Counted from the stretch's first letter, positions 34,601 to 45,754 are shown. The stretch is 64,000 nucleotides of DNA from Monodelphis domestica (GCF_027887165.1 NC_077232.1:1905662-1969661); one strand, 5' to 3'. The notes: generated by a model not told the origin, from the letters alone. Made by a program: numbers and translations.

Positions 34601-35720
34601 GGGAGCAGAACCTAAGGACAGCCATTCAACCATAAATGGTCCATATTGGACTCCTGCCAGGCAACCTTGGTCTGGGGGGAGGCCTGTCCCTGGGGGGGAA
34701 GGGTATGTGCTTACCTGCTCTGGGTTATCTGCAACACCAATCAATAGAGAAGACATCCCCTCAGGCTATTGTAGTTGACCCATTTCTCAGGAACCCCATT
34801 TTTCAAAGACAGCCTTTTAGCAGGGGGTATCTCTCTCCTTTTACCTCACCAGCATCCATATTCCCTCTCTCCCTTCAACTCCTCCATTCCGTTACAAAAC
34901 CTTCCTTATCCCCTGTACCTCTTCAATCCTCTACAATTCCTTTAACAATTACAGCAGGGAGAGCTAATACATGCCCTTTTAGAAACAATTGATGTTAATT
35001 GACTACCCTTATCCTTTTAATGATCTTTTTCTTAATGATCTAGCCACTCCTCTGAGGAGTGTGAACGGGAAGGTCACAAAAACTATTATTCAATCACTGA
35101 TTTGAAAGGAATGTGATTAGTGCTTAAAATGAATTTACTCCAACCAATGCTATCTACCTCTATACATAGACACACAGGCACACTCATTCTACAAATACAT
35201 TGGGCACTAAGGCATTAGTTAGTGATTTATGTTATGTAGAGGAGCATCCTGGGATGGAGGAGAATCATAATAGAATCAGAAAACAGAGGTTACTTGAGTC
35301 TTAGTAAAGTAAGTGTGCCTCAGGGCCATGGAAGTATCATGATGCCAAATTTCTCATGTGTATTCAGGAATGAATTTCTCTTGTCATACACAAGTCCCAT
35401 TCCCATTAAAGACCTCAAAGAAGACTAAGTCCAAGGAAGAAATCTTAGACACCAAAATGCAGGGGCAAAGGAGGAAGCTTTAGAAACTGTAAGAATTAGC
35501 AAAGATGGTGCAATGATGGGGTGATTAGATCAAAAAGCATTAGGGAAAGAGTGACAGGAGCAAAGTCTAGGGTAGATGCTGAGATATGTGTCCAGCAGTG
35601 ACAATTTTCGACAATCCCTGGACTCTCATTGGTCAATGATGCATCACAGGAAAACAGAGGGTTTTGCAGTCTCTAGATAACAATTTATCTGGCATGATTT
35701 CTCACCATAAGTTCCTTTAG
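31634..35720 (+). repeat. Right copy of the duplicated block, 5' part
   Basis: Collinear with 660-3715. Once the LTR at 33962-34953 is removed the lengths agree. Similarity is clear from about 31870; 31634-31870 is weaker. No intact frame is shared with the left copy. It is continued at 41086-41265 after the L1 M1 insertion. Confidence 0.7.
33962..34953 (+). mobile_element. Solo LTR (family D), 992 bp with 4-bp TSD
   Basis: It begins TGTGG and ends ATTACA, flanked by a perfect gcag duplication (33958-33961 and 34954-34957). It is absent from the left block copy at about 2995, giving an empty-site comparison. An aataaa string lies near 34511. Orientation by that signal is tentative. No internal retroviral genes are present. 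Confidence 0.75.
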
Positions 35721-35834
35721 AAAAAAAAATATTTATTTTCTATGGTTACATGATTCAAGTTCTCTCCCTCCCATATGCCCTCCCAGAGCTGACAAGCAGT
35801 TGTACTGGGTTATACATGTATCACTGTTTAAAAC

Positions 35835-36414
35835 ACCAGGGGTGTATGGGGTGCTCAGGGAGGAGTAATATCTTTGGCATGGAGGGCTTGTCGTGCCCTT
35901 CTAGGGCAGCTTTCCAGCCTCTGACCCTCACCTGACACCCAGCTCTCACTTGTGGCTCCCAGTAGCTGCTAGCATGTGGCAGCGGCCACACCCTGGGCAA
36001 AGGCTTCGACATGCCGGCTAAACCTTGTGAGGGTAGCCATCGGGTCGCCATCGGGTCGACGTCGACCCCTGGTGAACCAGGGCTTTGCTCACCCAGCATG
36101 TGAAGACTGCTTCGGCGGAACAGGCGGAAGAAAACAAGAAGGTTCAACGGCTGAGAGGGCGACGCAGCAAAGCACTGTGGAGTGCTCAGGGCTTGTTGGA
36201 GCACAAAAGACAACATGGCCATCCAATGCAGCTGAGGAAGTCTCCAGGTGTAACGACTTTTCGTGCCACTGGACCCAGGCTTCCAATGCCGAGAGAGTGG
36301 GACTGTCTCTGTGCACTGACTTTTCCACTTAAATCTTCATGCACAGGTGTCTTTGTGCACAAAAACACACAAAGACAATAGTCATCCTCGGTTACCGAGA
36401 GACTACTACTACTA
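35835..36414 (+). mobile_element. RTE-tailed nonautonomous element (RTESINE-like), copy 1
   Basis: A CpG-richer element of about 580 bp starts near 'ggggtgtatggggtgctcag' and ends in 'ccgagagactactactacta'. It is inserted in the 3' UTR of L1 M1 with a perfect 11-bp flanking repeat ctgtttaaaac (35824-35834 and 36415-36425). Its 3' tail matches the tail of the RTE fragment at 39616, so it is probably mobilised by RTE machinery. It holds a small internal duplication, two ccatcgggtcg units near 36037-36058. Open frames in it are not conserved in copy 2. Confidence 0.82.
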
Positions 36415-36493
36415 CTGTTTAAAACCTAACTCTATGTTATTCATATTTGCAGTAGAGTGAACATTTAATATCAAAACTCTAAACACATTCCTT

Positions 36494-39097
36494 TCATACT
36501 ACGTGATTGAATATATATTTTTTAAATGCATTTCTGGTTCCATAGTTCTTTCTCTGGATATAGATGGCATTCTTTCTCACAAATTCCTTTGGATTGTCTT
36601 TGGTCACTGCATTGCTGCTGGTAGAAAAGTCAGTTACATCCAATTGTGCCACATTGTTATCAGTCTCTGTGTACAATGTTCTCCTGGTTCTGCTCCTTTC
36701 ACTCTGCATCATCTCCTGGAGGTTATTCCAATTCAAAAGGAAATTCATCCAGTTCATTATTCCATTTAGCACAATAGTATTCCATCACCACCAGATACCA
36801 CAATTTGTTCAGCCATTCCCCAATTGATGGGCATCCCCTCATTTTCCAATTTTTTTGCCACCACAAAGAGCGCAGCTATGAATATTCTTGTTGAGGTCTT
36901 TTTCCTTATTATCTCTTTGGGGTACAAACCTAGTAGTGGATCAAAGGTCAGGCAGTCTTTTAAAGCCCTTTGGACATAATTCCAAATTGCCTTTCAGAAT
37001 GGCTGGATCAATTCACAACTCCACCAGTAGTATATTGGTGTCCCAATTTTGCCACATTCCCTCCAACATTTATCAGTTTCCTTTGCTTCCATATTGGCCA
37101 CTCTCATAGATGTGGGGTGGTACCTCAAAATTCTTTTCATTTGAATTTCTATAATCAGGAGGGATTTAGAACACTTTTTCATGTGATGGTTGGAAATTTT
37201 GATTTCTTCATTTGAAAACTGCCTATGCATATATGTCGCTCCTGGTCATATTGAATAAGCCTTGTGATAACTTGCTGTAGTCTTTTTACTAGTATTTTAT
37301 TTCAGATTTTTGCAGTGATGTTCATTAAGGAACTCAGTCTATAGTTTTCTTGCTCTTTTTTTGTTCTTCCTGTCTTTGGAATCAGTACCACATTTGTGTC
37401 ATGAAAAGAATTTGATAGATTCCTTCTTTGCTTATTTTGTCAAATAGTTTTTATAGCATAGGGATTAGTTGTTCTTTAAGTGTTTCAGGCCAGGCCTTGC
37501 ACCCACCACATCCCATTTCCCAGACCAATTGCCATGACAGCTACCTCAGAGACTGAGTGACATGCCTCACCTCCCCCACCTTTCCCACCAGCCCTCCCCC
37601 CCATCTTATCCCAGACAGGGAAGGAAAGAAGCACTCTAATTGTGCTGCTGTGGGGTAATGAGAGAAATGTCCTCAGGTACAGTGAAATGGAGAAAGGAAG
37701 TGATCTGAGCACTCTGCTCACTTCCAGCTCTGTCACCTGTGAGCTGCCCACCTTCTCCCAATGTGTTCCCACTGAACTGTTAGGCAGAGGGTTAGATGAT
37801 GTGAAAAATTATTGTTAGGCACAGTGGAGAGGGGGGAAGGGAGCAATTCCACCCAAGTCCCTCTGCCTTTCTAGTAAGGAACTCTGGAGTGGATGTGAGG
37901 AGGGCAACTCATATTCCCATAGAGAGTGCTTTGTGTGCCATCTTTGGCATGTGTTCCACAGGTTTGCCATCACTGATACAGGCCCTCAGTGATATTAGTT
38001 TTCCCCTGAGTATTGCTTTGGCTGTATCCCATAGATTTTTTTTAAACCCTTACCTTCTGTCTTGGAATCAATACTGTTGTATTGTTTCCAAGGCAGAAGA
38101 GTGGCAAGGGCTAGGCAATGGGTACTAAGGGACTTGCTCAGGGTTACACAGCTAGGAAGTGTCTGAGGCCAGATTTGAACCTAGGACCTCCCATCTCTAT
38201 CCCTGGCTTTCAATGCACTGAGATACCCAGCTGGCCCCCCAATAGATTTTTATATGGTGTCTTCTCATTGTCATTATCTTCAATGAAATCATTAATTGTT
38301 TCTATGATTTGTTCTTTAACCAACCTGTTTTGAAGAATTAGATTATTTAATTTCCATTTAATTTTTAATTTGTCTCTTCATGAACCCTTACTAATTATAA
38401 TTTTTATTTCATTGTAATCTGAAAAAGTTGCATTTATTATTTCTGCTTTTCTGAATTCATTTGTGATGTTTTTATGCCCTAGTATATGGTCAGTCTTTGT
38501 ATATGTACCATGTGCTGCTGAAAAGAGGGTATATTCTTTTTTACCCCTATTCATTTTTATCCAGATATCTATTAACTCTAATTTTTCTAAAATTTCATTC
38601 CCTTCCCTTACTTCTTTTTTTTATTTACTTTTTGCTTTGATTAATCTAGATCTGAGAGGGAAGGTTGAAGTTCCCCACTAGTATAGTTTTACTATATATT
38701 TCCTCCATAAGATCCAGTAGTTTCTCCTTTAAAAAATTGGATGCTATACCATTTGGTGAATATATGTTGAGGACTGATTTTTTTTTCATTATCTTTACTG
38801 CTTTTTATCAGGATGTAATTATCTTCCTTATCTCTTTTAATCAGATCTATTTTTACTTTAGCTTTGTCAGATATCATAATTACTATTCTTGTCTTCTTTT
38901 TCCCAGTTGATGCCCAAGAAATTCTGTTCCATCCTCTTACCTTTATGTTGTGTGTGTCTAACTGCCTCATGTGTGTTTCTTGTAAACAACATATGGTGGG
39001 ATTTGGGGTTTTAATCCACTCTGCTCTCCATTTCCATTTCATGGGTGAGTTCATACTATTCACATTCACAGTTATGATTACCATCTATGTATTCCAT
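36494..39097 (-). pseudogene. L1 M1 ORF2 relic
   Basis: From an ATG near 39097 the endonuclease start is readable (IITVNVNSMNSP, CCLQETHMRQLDTH in frame 38692-39084, keeping the LQETH glutamate). Stops and shifts follow. The part after the RT start is deleted at 37240/37241, and the C-terminal tail (MHRQFSNEEIKISNHHMKK, then WNNLQEMMQSERSRTRRTLY) follows. A SINE interrupts it at 38041-38241. Confidence 0.8.
38041..38241 (-). mobile_element. Marsupial CORE-type SINE in L1 M1
   Basis: Reverse orientation: starts 'aaacccttaccttctgtctt' and ends 'cagctggcc'. The TSD atagattttt (38031-38040 and 38242-38251) is perfect. Confidence 0.92.
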
Positions 39098-39615
39098 GTC
39101 ATTTTTATTTCCTCTTTTAATTCTGTCCTTTCTCTTTTCACTATTTCCCTCCACACCATTGTTTTGCTTTTAATCAGTCTCCCTTTCTCCCCTCACTTAT
39201 TTTACTCCCCTTCCTACCAACTCCTTTTCATTCCCCTCCTACTTCTCTTTAGGGTATTTTAATCACCCCCCCCCAACTTTTCCCTCCCTTATATTACTCC
39301 CTTTCCCACACACCTTCTTCCTTATTCCCCTTCTACTTCTCTATAGGGTAAGTTAGGATTCTATACCCCAATAAATCTGGCTGTTCTTCCCTCTCTGAAC
39401 GGATTCCAAAGAAAGTAAAGTTTAAGCATTACCTGTCACTACCCTCATCCTCCCCTTCTTGTAATAGTATTCTCTCCCTACTAACATTCCTCTTTATGTG
39501 GGATAATTTACCCCATTTTACCTCTTCCTTTGCATTTTTCTTAGTACAATCCTCTTTTTGCCCCTATTTTTTACATATCCTCCTAAGAAATTTAATACCA
39601 TACCCTCTGTTTATG

Positions 39616-39955
39616 TAGTGGTAGTCTCTTGGTGACCGAGAATGACTATTGTCTTAGTGCATTATCATCTATTGATGTACCCTCATGTGGCTTTAAAGTC
39701 CAAAGACTGAGGCACAAAGTTTGTGGCACATGGGGCATGGAACACCAGTTGTTACGGGAGGTGTGGTTGTGGCCTGGTGTCGGCGTTCACGCGCAGCGGC
39801 AAGACGTCGACATTGTTCATCTTCAAAGGTGGCGGCAGCATGGTGAATGTGGGTTCGCCAGCTGCTTCTGTCAGAGGCAGTGAGTTCTAGTTGCTTTGGT
39901 GTAATGCCAGCCCACTTCAAGTTTGACTTTAGCTGATCCTTGTACCTATCTACTA
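39616..39955 (-). mobile_element. 5'-truncated RTE LINE 3' end
   Basis: The minus frame at 39693-39920 encodes a LINE C-terminus: SDRSSWRTHIHHAAATFEDE, then RRLAAARERRHQA, then a zinc-finger-like CPMCHKLCASVFGL. This C-terminal layout fits RTE-type elements. The 3' tail (plus-strand ggtagtctcttggtgaccg) is the one found in the RTE-tailed elements. It lies inside L1 M1. No clear TSD. Confidence 0.72.
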
Positions 39956-39999
39956 TGATAATGTTAATAATTTTAAAGAGTCACAGATATCATTTTTCC

Positions 40000-41000
40000 A
40001 AATAGGAACTGAATTGATTTCATCTTATTGAAATCCTTAAATTTTTTCTCTTTCTTATTTACTTTTTTATGGTTTTCTTGAATTTTGTATTTGGACATCA
40101 ACTTTTCTGTATAATTCTGGTCTTTTTTTAGAGAAAGGCATAGAAATCTTTTATTTTATTAAATGTCCATACTTTCCCCAGAAAGTATATAGTCAATTTT
40201 GATGGATAGGTAAATCTTGTTTGTAGATCCATTAATATGGCATCTATGCTTTTTTTGGTCATGATATTCAGATAGTCCAATAATTCTCATATTGTCTCTC
40301 TTGGATCTATTTTTCACACCAGTTGTTTTTTCAATGAGTAATTTTATGTTTTCTTCTTTTTTTATTCTTTTGATTTTATTTTATTATTTCTTATTTTCCC
40401 ATGAAATCATTAATTCTACTTGCCTAATTCTAGTCTTTAAAGACTGATTTTCAACTATAATCTTTTGATTTTCCTTTTTGGTTTGGCCTATCCTGCTTTT
40501 CAGCAGGTCAATTTTGATCTCCAATATGCTTATTACTTCATTTTATTTCTGTGCCTCTCTTTCCATTTGGGCAATTTTATCTTTTAAGATGTTATTTTCT
40601 TTTTGCGTTACTTTCATTTCTTTTTCCCAGTTTTGTTCCCATTTTTTTCTTTCTGTCTTACTTGGTTCTTGAACTCTTTTTTTGAGTTCCTTCAGAGCTT
40701 GTGACCCAGTTTCCATTTTTTTTTGAGAGCTTGCATGTGTTTGCTTGTTTCTCACCTTTCCTGTTGCTTCTATTTTTCTCCTCTTTTTCTCTGAAACTCA
40801 CATCCTAGATTCCCAAGGTTGCCTGGGTCCTGATTCTGCATCTGGCAGGGGAGGTGTGGGGAGGTGGTTGACATTTTCCTTGTGCAGTTTTGTCCCCTTA
40901 TATCATAGAAATCTACTCTGTCTACTTACCTTTCATGTTGTGTTTAGTAGGCGAGCCCCCTCTCTCATCCTTCTTTGACTTCTGCCCTTTTGAGAAACTT
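40000..41000 (-). pseudogene. L1 M1 ORF1 relic, CTD mostly lost
   Basis: The minus frame at 40543-40755 keeps a coiled-coil stretch (MEREAQK end, WEQNWEKEMKVTQKENNI). The following RRM/CTD part is shortened: about 90 bp remain (near 40200-40290) where M2 has roughly 380 bp. The 5' UTR lies from about 40760 to 41085. Confidence 0.65.
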
Positions 41001-41085
41001 TTTAAAGTTTAGTTTGGAAGGCTATTCAGAGCAGTTTCAGGATTTCCCTGCTACTATGCTGCCATCTTGTCTCCACCCCTTCTAG

Positions 41086-41265
41086 AAGTTCCTAAAGAGA
41101 CCCAATCTCCCACCCAGGGTCAAAGGATAGAGTGGCATCTCCAAATCAGTTGCTCCAAGGAGGTCCATTCTCGTTAGGGTTGATCTATTTCTCTCCCCTA
41201 AAGAAATTGTTTGAAAGGAAGAAGAGGCTTCCCTTTTCACCCTCAGAGATTGTGGTCAGTGACAT
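41086..41265 (+). repeat. Right copy of the duplicated block, 3' part
   Basis: This continues the block after the L1 M1 insertion and matches 3715-3925. It ends near 'gacatgagtctgaactctta', opposite 'gaacatgagcgagtcttgg' in the left copy. Confidence 0.7.
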
Positions 41266-41999
41266 GAGTCTGAACTCTTAGCAATCATATGACAGGTCTA
41301 TGGAGATCACTGAGACAGCAAGGATTGAACACTCCAAAGCTGTTTGGTGAAAATAGTTGGCACAAAGGGCAGATGAAGGATAGAAAGCATAAAGGGTCAC
41401 CATTGCTTAAAATGTAGGTAAAAGATCTGAAAAGTAATATCCAAAGAGAATGACTCATTCTTTCATATTTCACTGGGTCTGCACTTCTTCTGAGACTTGT
41501 GGCTTAAATCTTCCCTTTCTTATATCCTCTTGGGGGCCATTTTTCCACTTCTCTCTGTCCCCATTTCTCTGTCTCTGTCCCTCTCTCTGTCTCCCCCTCC
41601 TCTCTTTTCTTCAATAATAACTTTATTATTTTTCTACTCAGTCAGAGGGGTTTATGAGCTCCCCCCACTTAATTTGCCAATAACTAAATAGGTTACAAGG
41701 AGGTAGAGGATCTTAGTAATCCAGTAATGGGGTTTAGTAAGGCCTGATTGGTAGTAAGATAAGGAAGAAATGAATTCAAGAGCAGAAGATAGTATGGAAT
41801 TATATGGACTAATCAGAGGGCCTGGGAAAGCACTGAAAGATGAAGAGACAGATTACAGTGAAGAGAGAAAGCAGGGTGAGGAGCACTGAGGTATTGGGTA
41901 ATATGAAATGATCAAAGATTATACTCCAACACTGCAGATTCACAGCTCTTAAATTAGAAAGAAGAATCTTTATGGAAGATGGCAAGTTAATAACATCAT
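41266..41999. other. Unassigned, with TC-rich tract
   Basis: Contains a TC/TG-rich stretch at about 41546-41605 next to aataataac, resembling the 3' half of an LTR, but no element can be bounded. Confidence 0.3.
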
Positions 42000-42110
42000 C
42001 TGTTTTGTAAGGTTTTATGAGCATCAAGTGAGATAATATTTGTAAAACCTCTAGACCAGTGCCAAGCAAATATTAGATGATTTATAAGTGTTTATTCCCT
42101 TCTTTTCTTT
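42000..42110 (+). mobile_element. MIR-like SINE 3' part
   Basis: 'gcatcaagtgagataatatt' followed by 'gaccagtgccaagcaaatat' and 'gtgtttattccctt'. Confidence 0.6.
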
Positions 42111-42419
42111 ACTTTGAGTTTTCCCAATTCTGAACCAAGCTTAAATTCCTGGCATGAACCTAATCTTGTAAGGCAGATTGCTAACAACTTTAACCTTAAC
42201 ACCTTTGTCACATGTTACTATAATTTCTTTGGTAGTATTTCAGTAAAACTTTTGGATCAACAACCATTGGGGATAGTAGTCGATAGTATTCTTTCTCTGT
42301 GGTCTTAACCTTATTTAGCTATCAAGACCACATTTAAATAGCTACAATTTCATACTATCCCTTTCCCTTCTTTTTGTGAAGTGGTAGATGAAAGATTAGG
42401 CTCCTATTTTTTTTTTTTT

Positions 42420-43220
42420 GGAATTTTAATAAGTACTTTTTTCTTTTTCTTTGAGAGCTTATTTATTCCTAATTTTAAAAATTGGGTTACTTAAATTCTA
42501 TTTCTTCTATTAATCCAGGCACTTTATTTTATTATAAATATTCATCTATTTCATTAAAAACTATTCTTATAATTTCACCTAATTCTTCATTTTTACTAAA
42601 ATTTAATTTTTTTTTAAACCCTCACCTTCTGTCTTGGAGTCAATACTGTGTATTGGCTCCAAGGCAGAAGAGCGGTAAGGGCTAGGCCATGGGGGTCAAG
42701 TGAGTTGCCCAGGGTCACACAGCTGGGAAGTGTCTGAGGTCAGATTTGAACCTAGGACCGCCTGTCTCTAGGCCTGACTCTCAATCTACTGTGCTACCCA
42801 GCTGCCCCCTAAAATTTAATTTTTTTACTTTGTCATTCTGTTATTTAATTTTTTAAACAAAATGATCTAATATACCATCCATCTTGTTAGCTTAAATCAT
42901 TTCCAGAGTTTATTCATTGATTCTTTATTTTGATTTAAATCTTGTTACTCTGTACTTTCATTTTCATAATTGATTTTATTCCTTAATTGGGTGGCTCATT
43001 TTCTTTTCAACTTTTCTCCATTCATTGGTCTGTTTTTTCTCTTTGGATGTTTAAAATGTTTAGAAATATGAAATTTTTCCTCAGTACTTCATTATACCCC
43101 TAAAATGCTGATATATTATCTTATGGCTGTTATCATCTTTCATGAAATCACCCATTGTTCCTATGATTTGGTCTTTGACCCACTCATGGTGTAGAATTGT
43201 TATCTAACTTTTAATTATCA
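42420..43220 (-). mobile_element. Old antisense L1 ORF2 fragment
   Basis: Plus-strand wording matches the reverse of ORF2 as seen at 38265-38400 and 58440-58560: 'ttcttctattaatccaggca', and 'aaatcacccattgttcctat' followed by 'gatttggtctttgaccca'. A SINE splits it at 42611-42808. Confidence 0.65.
42611..42808 (-). mobile_element. Marsupial CORE-type SINE
   Basis: Reverse orientation ('accttctgtcttggagtcaa' to 'ctacccagctgccc'). The TSD ctaaaatttaatttt (42596-42610 and 42809-42823) is perfect over 15 bp. Confidence 0.93.
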
Positions 43221-43469
43221 CAAAAATATACTTTTAAACGTTGCTTTAAAGGTCAAAGTACCAAATTAGTTATATATAAAGTGGATGGAGGAACATTCTC
43301 TGCCTAGAACGTTCTTGGAAGGATGCAGGTTAGCCATCTCTTGGTTGCTCCTCCAAATGTACTCCTCTGGACTTTTTTTTATTATGTTCCTGTACTAGAT
43401 ACCTTCTCCTTTCTCCTCTCCCTCCACTTCTGAATTTTGGTTTCCTTTTGTATGTTGTCTTCCTCCATT
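43221..43469. other. Unassigned intergenic DNA
   Basis: Nothing recognised. Confidence 0.3.
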
Positions 43470-43585
43470 TTATAGTGAGCTTCTTGAAGATGGGGGTTGT
43501 TTTTTTGTTAACTCCTGTCCCCCTAATGCTTATTATAATGCCTGGCACATAGTAATCACTTAACTAATATTTATTGACTGATTGA
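43470..43585 (+). mobile_element. L2 3'-end fragment
   Basis: 'tagtgagcttcttgaagatg', then 'atgcctggcacatagtaatc' and 'atttattgactgattga' are typical of the L2 3' end. Confidence 0.75.
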
Positions 43586-43689
43586 TATTCACTCTTTAAA
43601 AAAGGAAGATGCATAAATATCTGAATTTGGGAGGGGGAGCGATATTAGAGACAAATAGTGGAAAATATAAATCCAACTCATAACTTTAA

Positions 43690-44105
43690 ATTATGAATGA
43701 ACCAGGGTAGGTCCAGGACGGTAGTGTAAAGTTAGTATTTTTATTGAACTCTTCCAATATAAGCCTCCAAACAAAGTTTGAAAGCACATGAAATGAAATT
43801 ATAATTAAAAGCAACAACAAAAATGTCACAGCGAGTCATTTTTCTAGCCAAGAACAGTTTAGAAAGACAGAAAGAGGACTGCAGATGCTGCAAAATTCAG
43901 AGAACTAAAACTGATTTTTTAAAAAAGAGAAAAGTAAATATTCATGTTAGAGGAAAAATTGAAAAAATAAATAAGCCACACAAGAAAATATAAAAACAAT
44001 AATCAGCAGGTTGGTAAAATGGGCACAAAAATACTTAAAGAAAGAAGAAAAGACTAGTTGATCATTTGGCTTATCCCAACTTGAGGAATAAAAATAAGAA
44101 GGAAG
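43690..44105 (+). mobile_element. Possible L1 5'-region fragment
   Basis: A start such as 'gggtaggtccaggacggtag' and A-rich coding-like text near 43900-44040 resemble an L1 5' UTR and ORF1 start. The match is weak, and the stretch could be unrelated AT-rich DNA. Confidence 0.3.
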
Positions 44106-44109
44106 AAAG

Positions 44110-44760
44110 TGTAGGTGTTCCAACAGACTTTGAGTTGGTTTTCCTGACCAAATTTCTGTCCATTTCGATCCAGCCTCCACTTAGATGCCAAGGTGGTTTT
44201 TATAAAGCACATTCCCAACCACACCGCCTCCCTTCTTTGGTAGAATCCAGTGGCTCCCTGTACCTCCCTGTTTGAATAGAAACATCAAAGTTCTTCCTAA
44301 AAATACTTCATTCTTCCATGCTTCTCCAGCCTTCTCATATTTCATTTCTCTCTACACACTTAAAGGTCCATCTACTTGTTGTTCTTTGTTTTTCTTCTGG
44401 CTCCATTCCTTTGCACAGGCTTTCCCCATGTCTGCCCTCATCTCCCTTCCTTCCTTCCTTCCTTCCTTCCTTCCTTCCTTCCTTCCTTCCTTCCTTCCTT
44501 CCTTCCTTCCTTCCTTCCTTCCTTCCTTCCTTCCTTCCTTCCTTCCTTCCTTCCTTCCTTCCTTCCGCCTCCTAGAATCCCTGGTTTCCTTCAACATACA
44601 ACTCAAATACTCCTTCCACAGGAAGTCTTTCCACATACCCACAGATTCTGATCTCTTCCTCCTTAAGGCTCCCTTCCACTGACTAGCATTTAGCAGGCAC
44701 TAGTTATTTCTGTGCTCTTTTCTTCACTACAATGTGAACTCCTTGAGGGTAAGACCACTA
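44110..44760 (+). mobile_element. L2 fragment with tetranucleotide expansion
   Basis: L2-like wording includes 'cttctggctccattcctttg', 'gcacaggctttccccatg', 'aggaagtctttccac' and the 3' end 'aactccttgagggtaag'. It is interrupted by (CTTC)n. Confidence 0.7.
44445..44566. repeat. (CTTC)n microsatellite, about 30 units
   Basis: Near-perfect tetranucleotide array inside L2. The Pro-Ser-Phe-Leu and Glu-Gly-Arg-Lys repeat frames on the two strands are artefacts. Confidence 0.97.
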
Positions 44761-44773
44761 AAAACACTGCCAA

Positions 44774-44845
44774 TGCCCTGTGCTGCCTGTGTGTTCCCTC
44801 TTTGGTGCATGCCCTGTGCTGCCTGTGTGTTCCCTCTTTGGTGCA
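44774..44845. repeat. Perfect 36-bp tandem duplication
   Basis: The unit starting tgccctgtgctgcctgtgtg occupies 44774-44809 and 44810-44845 with no differences. Confidence 0.97.
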
Positions 44846-45289
44846 GAGCCTTAAGAGAGCCTAAAAGCCAGCTGACCCTCCTTCTGGGGATGGTTCTGTG
44901 GCCACTGATGGTCAAACTTATCCTTCTGGTTTTCTGGCTTTTCATAATACTGAGGGAGCATACAGCAAGTGCCCTTATATTGCCAGTAAGTGGCATTTCC
45001 TTTTTCCTGTCCAAAGTCCCCCCAATTTGCCACTCTAAAGCAAACAGCACATAGAGGAAAAAAGAGAGCAGTACCCAGAGAGAGCTCCAAGTCCAAACTC
45101 TGCAGGGCAGGCGATATTTCCAAGTCAACAAAGAAGGATGATGGTAGAAGCTGAAGACAAGAACAGAAGGTAAAAGACATGGAGCGGCAGGGCAGGTGAC
45201 TCATGGAGCCTCTGGGGCCAAACATGCTTCTTTCCCCTGGTAGGTCATGTTCTTCATCTGAATAGAATTACAGAGAGAAAGGGTCTCAC
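44846..45289. other. Unassigned intergenic DNA
   Basis: Overlapping frames of 106-134 codons occur on both strands, partly from the tandem duplication. None shows a recognisable motif. Confidence 0.35.
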
Positions 45290-45365
45290 AGGCCACCAAT
45301 TTATGAACTCATTTTACAGATTTGGAAACTGAGGCCCAGAGAAGGTGAATGCATTTGTCTGTAAA
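45290..45365 (-). mobile_element. MIR fragment
   Basis: 'cattttacagatttggaaac' followed by 'tgaggcccagagaaggtga'. Confidence 0.7.
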
Positions 45366-45524
45366 TTCTTTGTCCTCATACTCTCTTTTTTCCATCTCTT
45401 GCTTCCTATATTGAGCTGAGGGTCAGAATTTGGGGATGGAACCGGAGTTGTGAATGAGCCTTAGGAGAGACCAAGTGAACTTCAAGCTCTTCTCTTTCGT
45501 TTCTATTTTGAGATCAAGTGTTCA

Positions 45525-45715
45525 CCTGTTTTTGAATCCTTACCTTCTTCTGTCTTAGAATTTGATACTAAGAATCAGTTCCAAGGCAGAATAGCAGAAA
45601 GGCCTAGGCAATTGGGATTAAGTGACTTGCCCAGGGTCACACAACTAGGAAGTATCTGAAGCTAGTTTGGAACTCTGAATATCCTGTCTCCAGGCCTAGC
45701 AATTTATCCAATGAG
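45525..45715 (-). mobile_element. Marsupial CORE-type SINE, older
   Basis: 'tccttaccttcttctgtctt', 'aagtgacttgcccagggtca' and 'ctgtctccaggcctagca' mark the element; it is more diverged than the others. Confidence 0.82.
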
Positions 45716-45754
45716 GAACCTATTTGCATCGACCATCCACCTTCTTGCAGAGGC

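Larger units (their letters stand above)
35721..41085 (-). mobile_element. 5'-complete L1 (M1) with internal deletions and three nested inserts
   Basis: Read on the minus strand it runs from an L1 5' UTR start (ggggtggagacaagatggc, at about 41085) to the 3' UTR near 35721. Flanks aagttcctttag (35709-35720) and aagttcctaaag (41086-41097) form an imperfect 12-bp TSD, and the duplicated-block sequence continues across it. At 37240/37241 the ORF2 jumps from the RT start (...TATGACCAGG) to the C-terminal region, losing about 1.5 kb. ORF1 has also lost most of its RRM/CTD region near 40200-40290. Nested in it are an RTE-tailed element (35835-36414), a SINE (38041-38241) and an RTE 3' end (39616-39955). 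Confidence 0.85.

Noticed and set aside
35821..36381. Overlapping 79-133 codon frames in a CpG-rich stretch, at first sight a gene
   Set aside because: The stretch is a TSD-flanked dispersed element repeated at 52297-52874, and the frames are not conserved between copies.
44272..44682. 136-codon and related frames with Pro-Ser-Phe-Leu repeats
   Set aside because: They are the translation of (CTTC)n on one strand, with the complementary Lys-Glu-Gly-Arg frame on the other.
44727..45225. Overlapping 106-134 codon frames on both strands
   Set aside because: They overlap a tandem duplication and L2 debris, have no domain, and mirror each other across strands.
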